Source: Henricia sp. BOLD:AAB3569
Taxonomy: Eukaryota > Echinodermata > Asteroidea > Spinulosida > Echinasteridae
Length of the DNA: 64,000 nt
Direction of reading: 5' to 3'
NCBI GenBank assembly: GCA_037783545.1
Contig: JBBELK010000553.1
Location: 310,001 to 374,000 of the forward strand
A program made the position numbers and the translations under genes. The notes beneath the pieces were generated by a model. That model was given only the letters and a program-made list of their open reading frames with translations. It was not told where the DNA came from and did not search any database. Shown one piece after another: positions 12,744-25,536 of this stretch (the first letter of the stretch is position 1; the number at the start of each line of letters is the position of its first letter).

Positions 12744-15051
12744 CTATATTCCGCACTTGTCCTGAAAAAATTGACAGACTTTCGCCGGGAAATGGCCGAG
12801 AAATTTCAGAGTTTAGGGAAAACTGGGCTCAGGCTTCCTGCCTGCTCTGCAGCCCGTGGCTGTCCGTGTACTCCTGACTGGTGCGCATGCTCAGTCTTGT
12901 ATGGGACGGGAATTTGGTCAAAGTGTGGTCCAAACGTCGGCAAATTTGGAAGTCAAGACATTTTCCGACGAACTTCAAATTGTGCATGCTCCAAACAGTC
13001 TATATTCCGCACTTGTCCTGAAAAATTGACAGACTTTCGCCGGGAAATGGACGAGAAATTTCAGAGTTTAACGAAAACTGTGCTCGGGCTTCCTGCCTGC
13101 TCTGCAGACCGTGGCTGTCCGTGTACTCCTGATTACTCCTGCGCATGCTCAGTCTTGTTTGGGACGGGAATTTGGTCAAAGTGTGGTCCAAACGTCGGAA
13201 AATTTGGAAGTCAAGAAATTTTCCGACGAACTTCAAATTTTGCATGCTCCAAACAGTCTATATTCCGCACTTGTCCTGAAAAATTGACAGACTTTCGCCG
13301 GGAAATGGCCGAGAAATTTCAGAGTTTAGGGAAAACTGGGCTCGGGCTTCCTGCCTGCTCTGCAGACCGTGGCTGTCCGTGTACTCCTGACTGGTGCGCA
13401 TGCTCAGTCTTGTTTGGGACCGGAATTTGGTCAAAGTGTGGTCCAAACGTCGGCAAATTTGGAAGTCAAGACATTTTCCGACGAACTTCAAATTGTGCAT
13501 GCTCCAAACAGTCTATATTCCGCACTTGTCCTGAAAAATTGACAGACTTTCGCCGGGAAATGGACGAGAAATTTCAGAGTTTAACGAAAACTGTGCTCGG
13601 GCTTCCTGCCTGCTCTGCAGACCGTGGCTGTCCGTGTACTCCTGATCACTCGTGCGCATGCTCAGTCTTGTTTGGGACGGGAATTTGGTCAAAGTGTGGT
13701 CCAAACGTCGGCAAATTTGGAAGTCAAGAAATTTTCCGACGAACTTCAAATTTTGCATGCTCCAAACAGTCTATATTCCGCACTTGTCCTGAAAAATTGA
13801 CAGACTTTCGCCGGGAAATGGCCGATAAATTTCAGAGTTTAGGGAAAACTGGGCTCGGGCTTCCTGCCTGCTCTGCAGACCGTGGCTGTCCGTGTACTCC
13901 TGACTGGTGCGCATGCTCAGTCTTGTTTGGGACCGGAATTTGGTCAAAGTGTGGTCCAAACGTCGGCAAATTTGGAAGTCAAGAAATTTTCCGACGAACT
14001 TCAAATTTTGCATGCTCCAAACAGTCTATATTCCGCACTTGTCCTGAAAAATTGACAGACTTTCGCCGGGAAATGGCCGAGAAATTTCAGAGTTTAGGGA
14101 AAACTGGGCTCAGGCTTCCTGCCTGCTCTGCAGCCCGTGGCTGTCCGTGTACTCCTGAGTGGTGCGCATGCTCAGTCTTGTATGGGACGGGAATTTGGTC
14201 AAAGTGTGGTCCAAACGTCGGAAAATTTGGAAGTCAAGACATTTTCCGACGAACTTCAAATTGTGCATGCTCCAAACAGTCTATATTCCGCACTTGTCCT
14301 GAAAAATTGACAGACTTTCGCCGGGAAATGGACGAGAAATTTCAGAGTTTAACGAAAACTGTGCTCGGGCTTCCTGCCTGCTCTGCAGACCGTGGCTGTC
14401 CGTGTACTCCTGATCACTCGTGCGCATGCTCAGTCTTGTTTGGGACGGGAATTTGGTCAAAGTGTGGTCCAAACGTCGGCAAATTTGGAAGTCAAGAAAT
14501 TTTCCGACGAACTTCAAATTTTGCATGCTCCAAACAGTCTATATTCCGCACTTGTCCTGAAAAATTGACAGACTTTCGCCGGGAAATGGCCGAGAAATTT
14601 CAGAGTTTAGGGAAAACTGGGCTCGGGCTTCCTGCCTGCTCTGCAGACCGTGGCTGTCCGTGTACTCCTGACTGGTGCGCATGCTCAGTCTTGTTTGGGA
14701 CCGGAATTTGGTCAAAGTGTGGTCCAAACGTCGGCAAATTTGGAAGTCAAGAAATTTTCCGACGAACTTCAAATTGTGTATGCTCCAAACAGTCTATATT
14801 CCGCACTTGTCCTGAAAAATTGACAGACTTTCGCCGGGAAATGGACGAGAAATTTCAGAGTTTAACGAAAACTGTGCTCGGGCTTCCTGCCTGCTCTGCA
14901 GACCGTGGCTGTCCGTGTACTCCTGATCACTCGTGCGCATGCTCAGTCTTGTTTGGGACGGGAATTTTGTCAAAGTGTGGTCCAAACGTCGGCAAATTTG
15001 GAAGTCAAGAAATTTTCCGACGAACTTCAAATTTTGCATGCTCCAAACAGT
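12744..15051 (+). repeat. HOR unit, 9 monomers (2,308 bp)
   Basis: The markers follow the same order as the 7-mer. After the A6 beta unit there is an added pair, alpha with GATTACTCC and gamma with GACATTTTCC. The length is four 258-bp and five 255-bp units plus one base. The remaining monomers match the 7-mer in order and in rare variants. Confidence 0.88.
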
Positions 15052-17875
15052 CTATATTCCGCACTTGTCCTGAAAAAATTGACAGACTTTCGCCGGGAAA
15101 TGGCCGAGAAATTTCAGAGTTTAGGGAAAACTGGGCTCAGGCTTCCTGCCTGCTCTGCAGCCCGTGGCTGTCCGTGTACTCCTGACTGGTGCGCATGCTC
15201 AGTCTTGTATGGGACGGGAATTTGGTCAAAGTGTGGTCCAAACGTCGGCAAATTTGGAAGTCAAGACATTTTCCGACGAACTTCAAATTGTGCATGCTCC
15301 AAACAGTCTATATTCCGCACTTGTCCTGAAAAATTGACAGACTTTCGCCGGGAAATGGACGAGAAATTTCAGAGTTTAACGAAAACTGTGCTCGGGCTTC
15401 CTGCCTGCTCTGCAGACCGTGGCTGTCCGTGTACTCCTGATTACTCCTGCGCATGCTCAGTCTTGTTTGGGACGGGAATTTGGTCAAAGTGTGGTCCAAA
15501 CGTCGGCAAATTTGGAAGTCAAGAAATTTTCCGACGAACTTCAAATTTTGCATGCTCCAAACAGTCTATATTCCGCACTTGTCCTGAAAAATTGACAGAC
15601 TTTCGCCGGGAAATGGCCGAGAAATTTCAGAGTTTAGGGAAAACTGGGCTCGGGCTTCCTGCCTGCTCTGCAGACCGTGGCTGTCCGTGTACTCCTGACT
15701 GGTGCGCATGCTCAGTCTTGTTTGGGACCGGAATTTGGTCAAAGTGTGGTCCAAACGTCGGCAAATTTGGAAGTCAAGACATTTTCCGACGAACTTCAAA
15801 TTGTGCATGCTCCAAACAGTCTATATTCCGCACTTGTCCTGAAAAATTGACAGACTTTCGCCGGGAAATGGACGAGAAATTTCAGAGTTTAACGAAAACT
15901 GTGCTCGGGCTTCCTGCCTGCTCTGCAGACCGTGGCTGTCCGTGTACTCCTGATCACTCGTGCGCATGCTCAGTCTTGTTTGGGACGGGAATTTTGTCAA
16001 AGTGTGGTCCAAACGTCGGCAAATTTGGAAGTCAAGACATTTTCCGACGAACTTCAAATTGTGCATGCTCCAAACAGTCTATATTCCGCACTTGTCCTGA
16101 AAAATTGACAGACTTTCGCCGGGAAATGGACGAGAAATTTCAGAGTTTAACGAAAACTGTGCTCGGGCTTCCTGCCTGCTCTGCAGACCGTGGCTGTCCG
16201 TGTACTCCTGATCACTCGTGCGCATGCTCAGTCTTGTTTGGGACGGGAATTTTGTCAAAGTGTGGTCCAAACGTCGGCAAATTTGGAAGTCAAGACATTT
16301 TCCGACGAACTTCAAATTGTGCATGCTCCAAACAGTCTATATTCCGCACTTGTCCTGAAAAATTGACAGACTTTCGCCGGGAAATGGACGAGAAATTTCA
16401 GAGTTTAACGAAAACTGTGCTCGGGCTTCCTGCCTGCTCTGCAGACCGTGGCTGTCCGTGTACTCCTGATCACTCGTGCGCATGCTCAGTCTTGTTTGGG
16501 ACGGGAATTTGGTCAAAGTGTGGTCCAAACGTCGGCAAATTTGGAAGTCAAGAAATTTTCCGACGAACTTCAAATTTTGCATGCTCCAAACAGTCTATAT
16601 TCCGCACTTGTCCTGAAAAATTGACAGACTTTCGCCGGGAAATGGCCGAGAAATTTCAGAGTTTAGGGAAAACTGGGCTCGGGCTTCCTGCCTGCTCTGC
16701 AGACCGTGGCTGTCCGTGTACTCCTGACTGGTGCGCATGCTCAGTCTTGTTTGGGACCGGAATTTGGTCAAAGTGTGGTCCAAACGTCGGCAAATTTGGA
16801 AGTCAAGAAATTTTCCGACGAACTTCAAATTTTGCATGCTCCAAACAGTCTATATTCCGCACTTGTCCTGAAAAATTGACAGACTTTCGCCGGGAAATGG
16901 CCGAGAAATTTCAGAGTTTAGGGAAAACTGGGCTCAGGCTTCCTGCCTGCTCTGCAGCCCGTGGCTGTCCGTGTACTCCTGAGTGGTGCGCATGCTCAGT
17001 CTTGTATGGGACGGGAATTTGGTCAAAGTGTGGTCCAAACGTCGGAAAATTTGGAAGTCAAGACATTTTCCGACGAACTTCAAATTGTGCATGCTCCAAA
17101 CAGTCTATATTCCGCACTTGTCCTGAAAAATTGACAGACTTTCGCCGGGAAATGGACGAGAAATTTCAGAGTTTAACGAAAACTGTGCTGGGGCTTCCTG
17201 CCTGCTCTGCAGACCGTGGCTGTCCGTGTACTCCTGATCACTCGTGCGCATGCTCAGTCTTGTTTGGGACGGGAATTTGGTCAAAGTGTGGTCCAAACGT
17301 CGGCAAATTTGGAAGTCAAGAAATTTTCCGACGAACTTCAAATTTTGCATGCTCCAAACAGTCTATATTCCGCACTTGTCCTGAAAAATTGACAGACTTT
17401 CGCCGGGAAATGGCCGAGAAATTTCAGAGTTTAGGGAAAACTGGGCTCGGGCTTCCTGCCTGCTCTGCAGACCGTGGCTGTCCGTGTACTCCTGACTGGT
17501 GCGCATGCTCAGTCTTGTTTGGGACCGGAATTTGGTCAAAGTGTGGTCCAAACGTCGGCAAATTTGGAAGTCAAGAAATTTTCCGACGAACTTCAAATTG
17601 TGTATGCTCCAAACAGTCTATATTCCGCACTTGTCCTGAAAAATTGACAGACTTTCGCCGGGAAATGGACGAGAAATTTCAGAGTTTAACGAAAACTGTG
17701 CTCGGGCTTCCTGCCTGCTCTGCAGACCGTGGCTGTCCGTGTACTCCTGATCACTCGTGCGCATGCTCAGTCTTGTTTGGGACGGGAATTTTGTCAAAGT
17801 GTGGTCCAAACGTCGGCAAATTTGGAAGTCAAGAAATTTTCCGACGAACTTCAAATTTTGCATGCTCCAAACAGT
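15052..17875 (+). repeat. HOR unit, 11 monomers (2,824 bp)
   Basis: This is the 9-mer plus two extra alpha monomers carrying GAATTTTGTC and GACATTTTCC. The length is six 258-bp and five 255-bp units plus one base. Its last seven positions reproduce the end of the previous units, including GAGTGGTGC beta and GTGTATGC gamma. Confidence 0.88.
15821..16594 (+). repeat. Three consecutive alpha monomers (258 bp each)
   Basis: Monomers anchored at 15,821, 16,079 and 16,337 are all alpha type, without the usual gamma or beta unit between them. The first two both carry GAATTTTGTC and look identical by eye. This is the local expansion that turns the 9-mer into the 11-mer. Confidence 0.85.
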
Positions 17876-18902
17876 CTATATTCCGCACTTGTCCTGAAAA
17901 AATTGACAGACTTTCGCCGGGAAATGGCCGAGAAATTTCAGAGTTTAGGGAAAACTGGGCTCAGGCTTCCTGCCTGCTCTGCAGCCCGTGGCTGTCCGTG
18001 TACTCCTGACTGGTGCGCATGCTCAGTCTTGTATGGGACGGGAATTTGGTCAAAGTGTGGTCCAAACGTCGGCAAATTTGGAAGTCAAGACATTTTCCGA
18101 CGAACTTCAAATTGTGCATGCTCCAAACAGTCTATATTCCGCACTTGTCCTGAAAAATTGACAGACTTTCGCCGGGAAATGGACGAGAAATTTCAGAGTT
18201 TAACGAAAACTGTGCTCGGGCTTCCTGCCTGCTCTGCAGACCGTGGCTGTCCGTGTACTCCTGATTACTCGTGCGCATGCTCAGTCTTGTTTGGGACGGG
18301 AATTTGGTCAAAGTGTGGTCCAAACGTCGGCAAATTTGGAAGTCAAGAAATTTTCCGACGAACTTCAAATTTTGCATGCTCCAAACAGTCTATATTCCGC
18401 ACTTGTCCTGAAAAATTGACAGACTTTCGCCGGGAAATGGCCGAGAAATTTCAGAGTTTAGGGAAAACTGGGCTCGGGCTTCCTGCCTGCTCTGCAGACC
18501 GTGGCTGTCCGTGTACTCCTGACTGGTGCGCATGCTCAGTCTTGTTTGGGACCGGAATTTGGTCAAAGTGTGGTCCAAACGTCGGCAAATTTGGAAGTCA
18601 AGACATTTTCCGACGAACTTCAAATTGTGCATGCTCCAAACAGTCTATATTCCGCACTTGTCCTGAAAAATTGACAGACTTTCGCCGGGAAATGGACGAG
18701 AAATTTCAGAGTTTAACGAAAACTGTGCTCGGGCTTCCTGCCTGCTCTGCAGACCGTGGCTGTCCGTGTACTCCTGATAACTCGTGCGCATGCTCAGTCT
18801 TGTTTGGGACGGGAATTTTGTCAAAGTGTGGTCCAAACGTCGGCAAATTTGGAAGTCAAGAAATTTTCCGACGAACTTCAAATTTTGCATGCTCCAAACA
18901 GT
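17876..18902 (+). repeat. Truncated fourth HOR unit
   Basis: The unit starts like the others (A6 beta, then alpha with GATTACTCG, then gamma with GACATTTTCC). It departs at the fourth monomer, which has GATAACTCG and GAATTTTGTC, and passes into monomers resembling those at 5.2-5.8 kb. It marks the right limit of the W-class HOR zone. Confidence 0.8.
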
Positions 18903-19621
18903 CTATATTCCGCACTTGTCCTGAAAAATTGACAGACTTTCGCCGGGAATTGGCCGAGAAATTTCAGAGTTTAGGGAAAACTGGGTTCGGGCTTCCTGCC
19001 TGCTCTGCAGACCGTGGCTGTCCGTGTACTCCTGATCACTCGTGCGCATGCTCAGTCTTGTTTGGGACGGGAATTTGGTCAAAGTGTGGTCCAAACGTCG
19101 GCAAATTTGGAAGTCAAGACATTTTCCGACGAACTTCAAATTGTGCATGCTCCAAACAGTCTATATTCCGCACTTGTCCTGAAAAATTGACAGACTTTCG
19201 CCGGGAAATGGACGAGAAATTTCAGAGTTTAACGAAAACTGTGGTCGGGCTTCCTGCCTGCTCTGCAGACCGTGGCTGTCCGTGTACTCCTGATCACTCG
19301 TGCGCATGCTCAGTCTTGTTTGGGACGGGAATTTGGTCAAAGTGTGGTCCAAACGTCGGCAAATTTGGAAGTCAAGAAATTTTCCGACGAACTTCAAATT
19401 TTGCATGCTCCAAACAGTCTATATTCCGCACTTGTCCTGAAAAATTGACAGACTTTCGCCGGGAAATGGCCGAGAAATTTCAGAGTTTAGGGAAAACTTG
19501 GCTCGGGCTTCCTGCCTGCTCTGCAGACCGTGGCTGTCCGTGTACTCCTGATCACTCGTGCGCATGCTCAGTCTTGTTTGGAACGGGAATTTGGTTAAAG
19601 TGTGGTCCAAACGTCGTCAAA

Positions 19622-22600
19622 TTTTAGAAGTCAAGAAATTTTCCGACGAACTTCAAATTTTGCATGCTCCAAACATTCTATATTCCGCACTTGTCCTGAA
19701 AAATTGACAGACTTTCGCCGGGAAATGGCCGAGAAATTTCAGAGTTTATGGAAAACTGGGCTCGGGCATCCTGCCTGCTCTGCAGACCGTGGCTGTCCGT
19801 GTACTCCTGATCACTCGTGCGCATGCTCAGTCTTGTTTGGGACGGGAATTTGGTCAAAGTGTGGTCCAAACGTCGGCAAATTTGGAAGTCAAGAAATTTT
19901 CCGACGAACTTCAAATTTTGCATGCTCCAAAACAGTCTATATTTCGCACTTGTCCTGAAAAATTGACAAACTTTCGACGGGAAATGGCCGAGAAATTTCA
20001 GAGTTTAGGGGAAACTGGGCTCGGGCTTCCTGCCTGCTCTGCAGACCGTGGCTGTTCGTGTACTCCTGACTCGTGCGCATGCTCAGTCTTATATGGGACG
20101 GGAATTTGTTAAAGTGTGGTCCAAACGTCGGCAAATTTTAGAAGTCAAGAAATTTTCCAACGAACTTCAAATTGTGCATGCTCCAAACAGTCTATATTCC
20201 GCACTTGTCCTGAAAAATTGACAGACTTTCACCGGGAAATGGCCGAGAAAATTCAGAGTTTAGGGAAAACTGGGCACGGGCTTCCTGCCTGCTCTGCAGA
20301 CCGTGGCTGTCCGTGTACTCCTGATCACTCGTGCGCATGCTCAGTCTTGTTTGGGACGGGAATTTGGTCAAAGTGTGGTCCAAACGTCGGCAAATTTGGA
20401 AATCAAGAAATTTTCCAACGAACTTCAAATTTTGCATGCTCCAAACAGTCTATATTCAGCACTTGTCCTGAAAATTTACAGACTTTCGATGGGAAATGGC
20501 CGAGAAATTTCAGAGTTTAGGGGAAACTGGGCTCGGGCTTCCTGCCTGCTCTGCAAACCGTGGCTGTACGTGTACTCATGACTCGTGCGCATGCTCAGTC
20601 TTGTTTGGGACTGGAATTTGGTCAAAGTGTGGTCCAAACGTCGCCAAATTTGGAAGTCAAGAAATTTTCCGACGAACTTCAAATTTGGCATGCTCCAAAC
20701 AGTCTATATTCCGCACTTGTCCTGAAAAATTGACAGACTTTCGCCGGGAAATGGCCGAGAAATTTCCGAGTTTAGGGAAAACTGGGCTCGGGCTTCCTGC
20801 CTGCTCTGCAGACCGTGGCTGTCCGTGTACTCCTGATCACTCGTGCGCATGCTCAGTCTTCTTTGGGACGGGAATTTGTTTAAAGTGTGGTCCAAACGTC
20901 GGCAAATTTTAGAAGTCAAGAAATGTTCCAACGAACTTCAAATTGTGCATGCTCCAAACAGTCTATATTCAGCACTTGTCCTGAAAAATTGACAGACTTT
21001 CGACGGGAAATGGCCGAGAAATTTCAGAGTTTAGGGGAAACTGGGCTCGGGCTTCCTGCCTGCTCTGCAGACCGTGGCTGTTCGTGTACTCCTGACTCGT
21101 GGGCATGCTCAGTCTTATTTGGGACGGGAATTTGGTCAAAGTGTGGTCCAAACGTCGGCAAATTTTGAAATCAAGAAATTTTCCGACGAACTTCAAATTG
21201 TGCATGCTCCAAACACTCTATATTTCGCACTTGTCCTGAAAAATTGACAGACTTTCGCCGGGAAATGGCCGAGAAATTTCACAGTTTAGGGAAAACTGGG
21301 CTCGGGCTTCCTGCCTGCTCTGCAGACTGCGGCTGTCCGTGTACTCCTGATCACTCGTGCGCATGCTCAGTCTTGTTTGGGACGGGAATTTGGTCAAAGT
21401 GTGGTCCAAACGTCGGCAAATTTGGAAGTCAAGAAATTTTCCGACGAACTTCAAATTTTGCATGCTCCAAACAGTCTATATTCCGCACTTGTCCTGAAAA
21501 ATTGACAGACTTTCGCCGGGAAATGGCCGAGAAATTTCAGAGTTTAGGGAAAACTGGGCTCGGGCATCCTGCCTGCTCTGCAGACCGTGGCTGTCCGTGT
21601 ACTCCTGATCACTCGTGCGCATGCTCAGTCTTGTTTGGGACGGGAATTTGGTCAAAGTGTGGTCCAAACGTCGGCAAATTTGGAAATCAAGAAATTTTCC
21701 AACGAACTTCAAATTTTGCATGCTCCAAACAGTCTATATTCAGCACTTGTCCTGAAAATTGACAGACTTTCGATGGGAAATGGCCGAGAAATTTCAGAGT
21801 TTAGGGGAAACTGGGCTCGGGCTTCCTGCCTGCTCTGCAAACCGTGGCTGTACGTGTACTCATGACTCGTGCGCATGCTCAGTCTTGTTTGGGACGGGAA
21901 TTTGGTCAAAGTGTGGTCCAAACGTCGGCAAATTTGGAAGTCAAGAAATTTTCCGACGAACTTCAAATTTTGCATGCTCCAAACAGTCTATATTCCGCAC
22001 TTGTCCTGAAAAATTGACAGACTTTCGCCGGGAAATGGCCGAGAAATTTCAGAGTTTAGGGAAAACTGGGCTCGGGCTTCCCGCCTGCTCTGCAGACCGT
22101 GGCTGTCCGTGTACTCCTGATCACTCGTGCGCATGCTCAGTCTTGTTTGGGACGGGAATTTGGTTAAAGTGTGGTCCAAACGTCGGCAAATTTTAGAAGT
22201 CAAGAAATTTTCCGACGAACTTCAAATTTTGCATGCTCCAAACATTCTATATTCCGCACGTGTCCTGAAAAATTGACAGACTTTCGCCGGGAAATGGCCG
22301 AGAAATTTCAGAGATTGTGGAAAACTGGGCTCGGGCTTCCTGCCTGCTCTGCAGACCGTGGCTGTCCGTGTACTCCTGATCACTCGTGCGCATGCTCAGT
22401 CTTGTTTGGGACGGGAATTTGGTCAAAGTGTGGTCCAAACGTCGGCAAATTTGGAAGTCAAGAAATTTTCCGACGAACTTCAAATTTTGCATGCTCGAAA
22501 CAGTCTATATTCCGCACTTGTCCTGAAAAATTGACAGACTTTCGCCGGGAAATGGCCGAGAAATTTCATAGTTTAAGGAAAACTGGGCTCGGGCTTCCTG

Positions 22601-22869
22601 CCTGCTCTGCAGACCGTGGCTGTTCGTGTACTCCTGACTCGTGGGCATGCTAAGTCTTATTTGGGACGGGAATTTGGTCAAAGTGTGGTCCAAACGTCGG
22701 AAAATTTGGAAATCAAGAAATTTTCCGACGAACTTCAAATTTTGCATGCTCCAAACAGTCTATATTCCGCACTTGTCCTGAAAAATTGACAGACTTTCGC
22801 CGGGAAATGGCCGAGAAATTTCAGAGTTTAGGGAAAACTGGGCTCGGGCTTCCTGCCTGCTCTGCAGAC
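19622..22869 (+). repeat. Diverged, indel-rich monomer block 2, paralogous to block 1
   Basis: Positions of about 19.1-20.45 kb match about 5.2-6.59 kb at offset about 13,868, and 20.72-21.4 kb match 7.37-8.1 kb at offset 13,350. The two offsets differ by about two monomers, implying a deletion near 20.46-20.70 kb or an insertion in block 1. Local 1-bp changes include CCAAAACAG near 19,930, GAATTTGTTAAAG near 20,107 and CTGAAAATTTACAG near 20,475. Two units with CTGCAAACCGTGG (near 20,554 and 21,838) have lost the PstI site. Confidence 0.83.
22695..22730. other. Perfect 13-bp dyad variant
   Basis: In this monomer the left arm reads cgtcggaaaattt (22,695-22,707), which pairs perfectly with aaattttccgacg (22,718-22,730) around the loop ggaaatcaag. 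The single mismatch of the common form is removed. Other perfect copies are at 13,193-13,228, 25,008-25,043 and 40,725-40,760. Confidence 0.85.
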
Positions 22870-25330
22870 TGTGGCTGTCCGTGTACTCCTGATCACTCGT
22901 GCGCATGCTCAGTCTTGTTTGGGACGGGAATTTGGTCAAAGTGTGGTCCAAACGTAGGCAAATTTGGAAGTCAAGAAATTTTCCGACGAACTTCAAATTG
23001 TGCATGCTCCAAACAGTCTATATTCCGCACTTGTCCTGAAAAATTGACAGACTTTCGACGGGAAATGGCCGAGAAATTTCAGAGTTTAGGGAAAACTGGG
23101 CTCGGGCTTCCTGCCTGCTCTGCAGACCGTGGCTGTCCGTGTACTCCTGATCACTCGTGCGCATGCTCAGTCTTGTTTGGTACGGGAATTTGGTCAAAGT
23201 GTGGTCCAAACGTCGGCAAATTTGGAAGTCAATAAATTTTCCGACGAACTTCAAATTTTGCATGCTCCAAACAGTCTATATTCCGCACTTGTCCTGAAAA
23301 ATTGACAGACATTCGCCGGGAAATGGCCGAGAAATTTCAGAGTTTAGGGAAAACTGGGCTCGGGCTTCCTGCCTGCTCTGCAGACCGTGGCTGTCCGTGT
23401 ACTCCTGATCACTCGTGCGCATGCTCAGTCTTGTTTGGGACGGGAATTTGGTCAAAGTGTGGTCCAAACGTCGGCAAATTTGGAAGTCAAGAAATTTTCC
23501 GACGAACTTCAAATTTTGCATGCTCCAAACAGTCTATATTCCGCACTTGTCCTGAAAAATTGACAGACTTTCGCCGGGAAATGGCCGAGAAATTTCAGAG
23601 TTTAAGGAAAACTGGGCTCGGGCTTCCTGCCTGCTCTGCAGACCGTGGCTGTTCGTGTAATCCTGACTCGTGGGCATGCTAAGTCTTATTTGGGACGGGA
23701 ATTTGGTCAAAGTGTGGTCCAAACGTCGGAAAATTTGGAAATCAAGACATTTTCCGACGAACTTCAAATTGTGCATGCCCCAAACAGTCTATATTCCGCA
23801 CTTGTCCTGAAAAATTGACAGACTTTCGCCGGGAAATGGCCGAGAAATTTCAGAGTTTAGGGAAAACTGGGCTCGGGCTTCCTGCCTGCTCTGCAGACTG
23901 TGGCTGTCCGTGTACTCCTGATCACTCGTGCGCATGCTCAGTCTTGTTTGGGACGGGAATTTGGTCAAAGTGTGGTCCAAACGTAGGCAAATTTGGAAGT
24001 CAAGAAATTTTCCGACGAACTTCAAATTGTGCATGCTCCAAACAGTCTATATTCCGCACTTGTCCTGAAAAATTGACAGACTTTCGCCGGGAAATGGCCG
24101 AGAAATTTCAGAGTTTAGGGAAAACTGGGCTCGGGCTTCCTGCCTGCTCTGCAGACCGTGGCTGTCCGTGTACTCCTGATCACTCGTGCGCATGCTCAGT
24201 CTTGTTTGGGACGGGAATTTGGTCAAAGTGTGGTCCAAACGTCGGCAAATTTGGAAGTCAAGAAATTTTCCGACGAACTTCAAATTTTGCATGCTCCAAA
24301 CAGTCTATATTCCGCACTTGTCCTGAAAAATTGACAGACTTTCGCCGGGAAATGGCCGAGAAATTTCAGAGTTTAAGGAAAACTGGGCTCGGGCTTCCTG
24401 CCTGCTCTGCAGACCGTGGCTGTTCGTGTAATCCTGACTCGTGGGCATGCTAAGTCTTATTTGGGACGGGAATTTGGTCAAAGTGTGGTCCAAACGTCGG
24501 AAAATTTGGAAATCAAGACATTTTCCGACGAACTTCAAATTGTGCATGCCCCAAACAGTCTATATTCCGCACTTGTCCTGAAAAATTGACAGACTTTCGC
24601 CGGGAAATGGCCGAGAAGTTTCAGAGTTTAGGGAAAACTGGGCTCGGGCTTCCTGCCTGCTCTGCAGACTGTGGCTGTCCGTGTACTCCTGATCACTCGT
24701 GCGCATGCTCAGTCTTGTTTGGGACGGGAATTTGGTCAAAGTGTGGTCCAAACGTCGGCAAATTTGGAAGTCAATAAATTTTCCGACGAACTTCAAATTT
24801 TGCATGCTCCAAACAGTCTATATTCCGCACTTGTCCTGAAAAATTGACAGACTTTCGCCGGGAAATGGCCGAGAAATTTCAGAGTTTAAGGAAAACTGGG
24901 CTCGGGCTTCCTGCCTGCTCTGCAGACCGTGGCTGTTCGTGTAATCCTGACTCGTGGGCATGCTAAGTCTTATTTGGGACGGGAATTTGGTCAAAGTGTG
25001 GTCCAAACGTCGGAAAATTTGGAAATCAAGAAATTTTCCGACGAACTTCAAATTGTGCATGCTCCAAACAGTCTATATTCCGCACTTGTCCTGAAAAATT
25101 GACAGACTTTCGCCGGGAAATGGCCGAGAAATTTCAGAGTTTAGGGAAAACTGGGCTCGGGCTTCCTGCCTGCTCTGCAGACTGCGGCTGTCCGTGTACT
25201 CCTGATCACTCGTGCGCATGCTCAGTCTTGTTTGGGACGGGAATTTGGTCAAAGTGTGGTCCAAACGTCGGCAAATTTGGAAGTCAAGAAATTTTCCGAC
25301 GAACTTCAAATTGTGCATGCTCCAAACAGT
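22760..25330 (+). repeat. Mixed DHS and S-class trimers (771-bp period) at the start of U
   Basis: The S-class units here carry TGTAATCCTGACTCGTGGGCATGCTAAG and sit at anchors 23,534, 24,305 and 24,818, separated by 771 and 513 bp. They have AAAATTTGGAAATC, so where the right arm is AAATTTTCC the dyad is perfect. Equivalent copies lie at 36,158, 39,251, 40,022 and 40,535. Confidence 0.8.
23231..23236 (+). other. AATAAA created by a G-to-T change, one of eight copies
   Basis: GTCAAGAAATTT becomes GTCAATAAATTT, giving a TAA in the stop-free frame and an AATAAA hexamer. Copies: 23,231, 24,773, 25,803, 35,855, 38,948, 41,520, 60,597 and 62,145. They follow the duplications: 23,231/35,855/38,948 by offsets 12,624 and 15,717; 25,803/41,520 by 15,717; and 60,597/62,145 by 1,548. 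There is no evidence for polyadenylation; the resemblance is probably coincidental. Confidence 0.6.
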
Positions 25331-25536
25331 CTATATTCCGCACTTGTCCTGAAAAATTGACAGACTTTCGCCGGGAAATGGCCGAGAAATTTCAGAGTTT
25401 AGGGAAAACTGGGCTCGGGCTTCCTGCCTGCTCTGCAGACCGTGGCTGTCCGTGTACTCCTGATCACTCGTGCGCATGCTCAGTCTTGTTTGGAACGGGA
25501 ATTTGGTTAAAGTGTGGTCCAAACGTCGGCAAATTT

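Larger units (their letters stand above)
14905..18009 (+). other. Repeat-derived open frame (1034 codons), not called as a gene
   Basis: The frame starts in a second phase and moves into the main stop-free phase at the A6 insertion of the beta unit (near 15,070). It closes in another phase after the next A6 insertion, near 17,895. The same start and end recur in each HOR unit (10,802, 12,597, 14,905 and 17,729), so its borders are set by the HOR and not by gene structure. Confidence 0.83.
8384..18902 (+). repeat. W-class HOR zone
   Basis: This zone alternates three unit types: alpha (258 bp, GACGAG and TTAACGAAAACTGTG), beta (255 bp, GCAGCCCGTGG and GTATGGGAC) and gamma (255 bp, GGGACCGG or close to it). 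Rare subtype markers (GATTACTC, GAGTGGTGC, GTGTATGC, GAATTTTGTC and an A6 run) recur in a fixed order and define HOR units annotated separately. One frame-breaking change sits near 9,274, where CCGTGTACT becomes CCGTGAACT. Confidence 0.9.
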
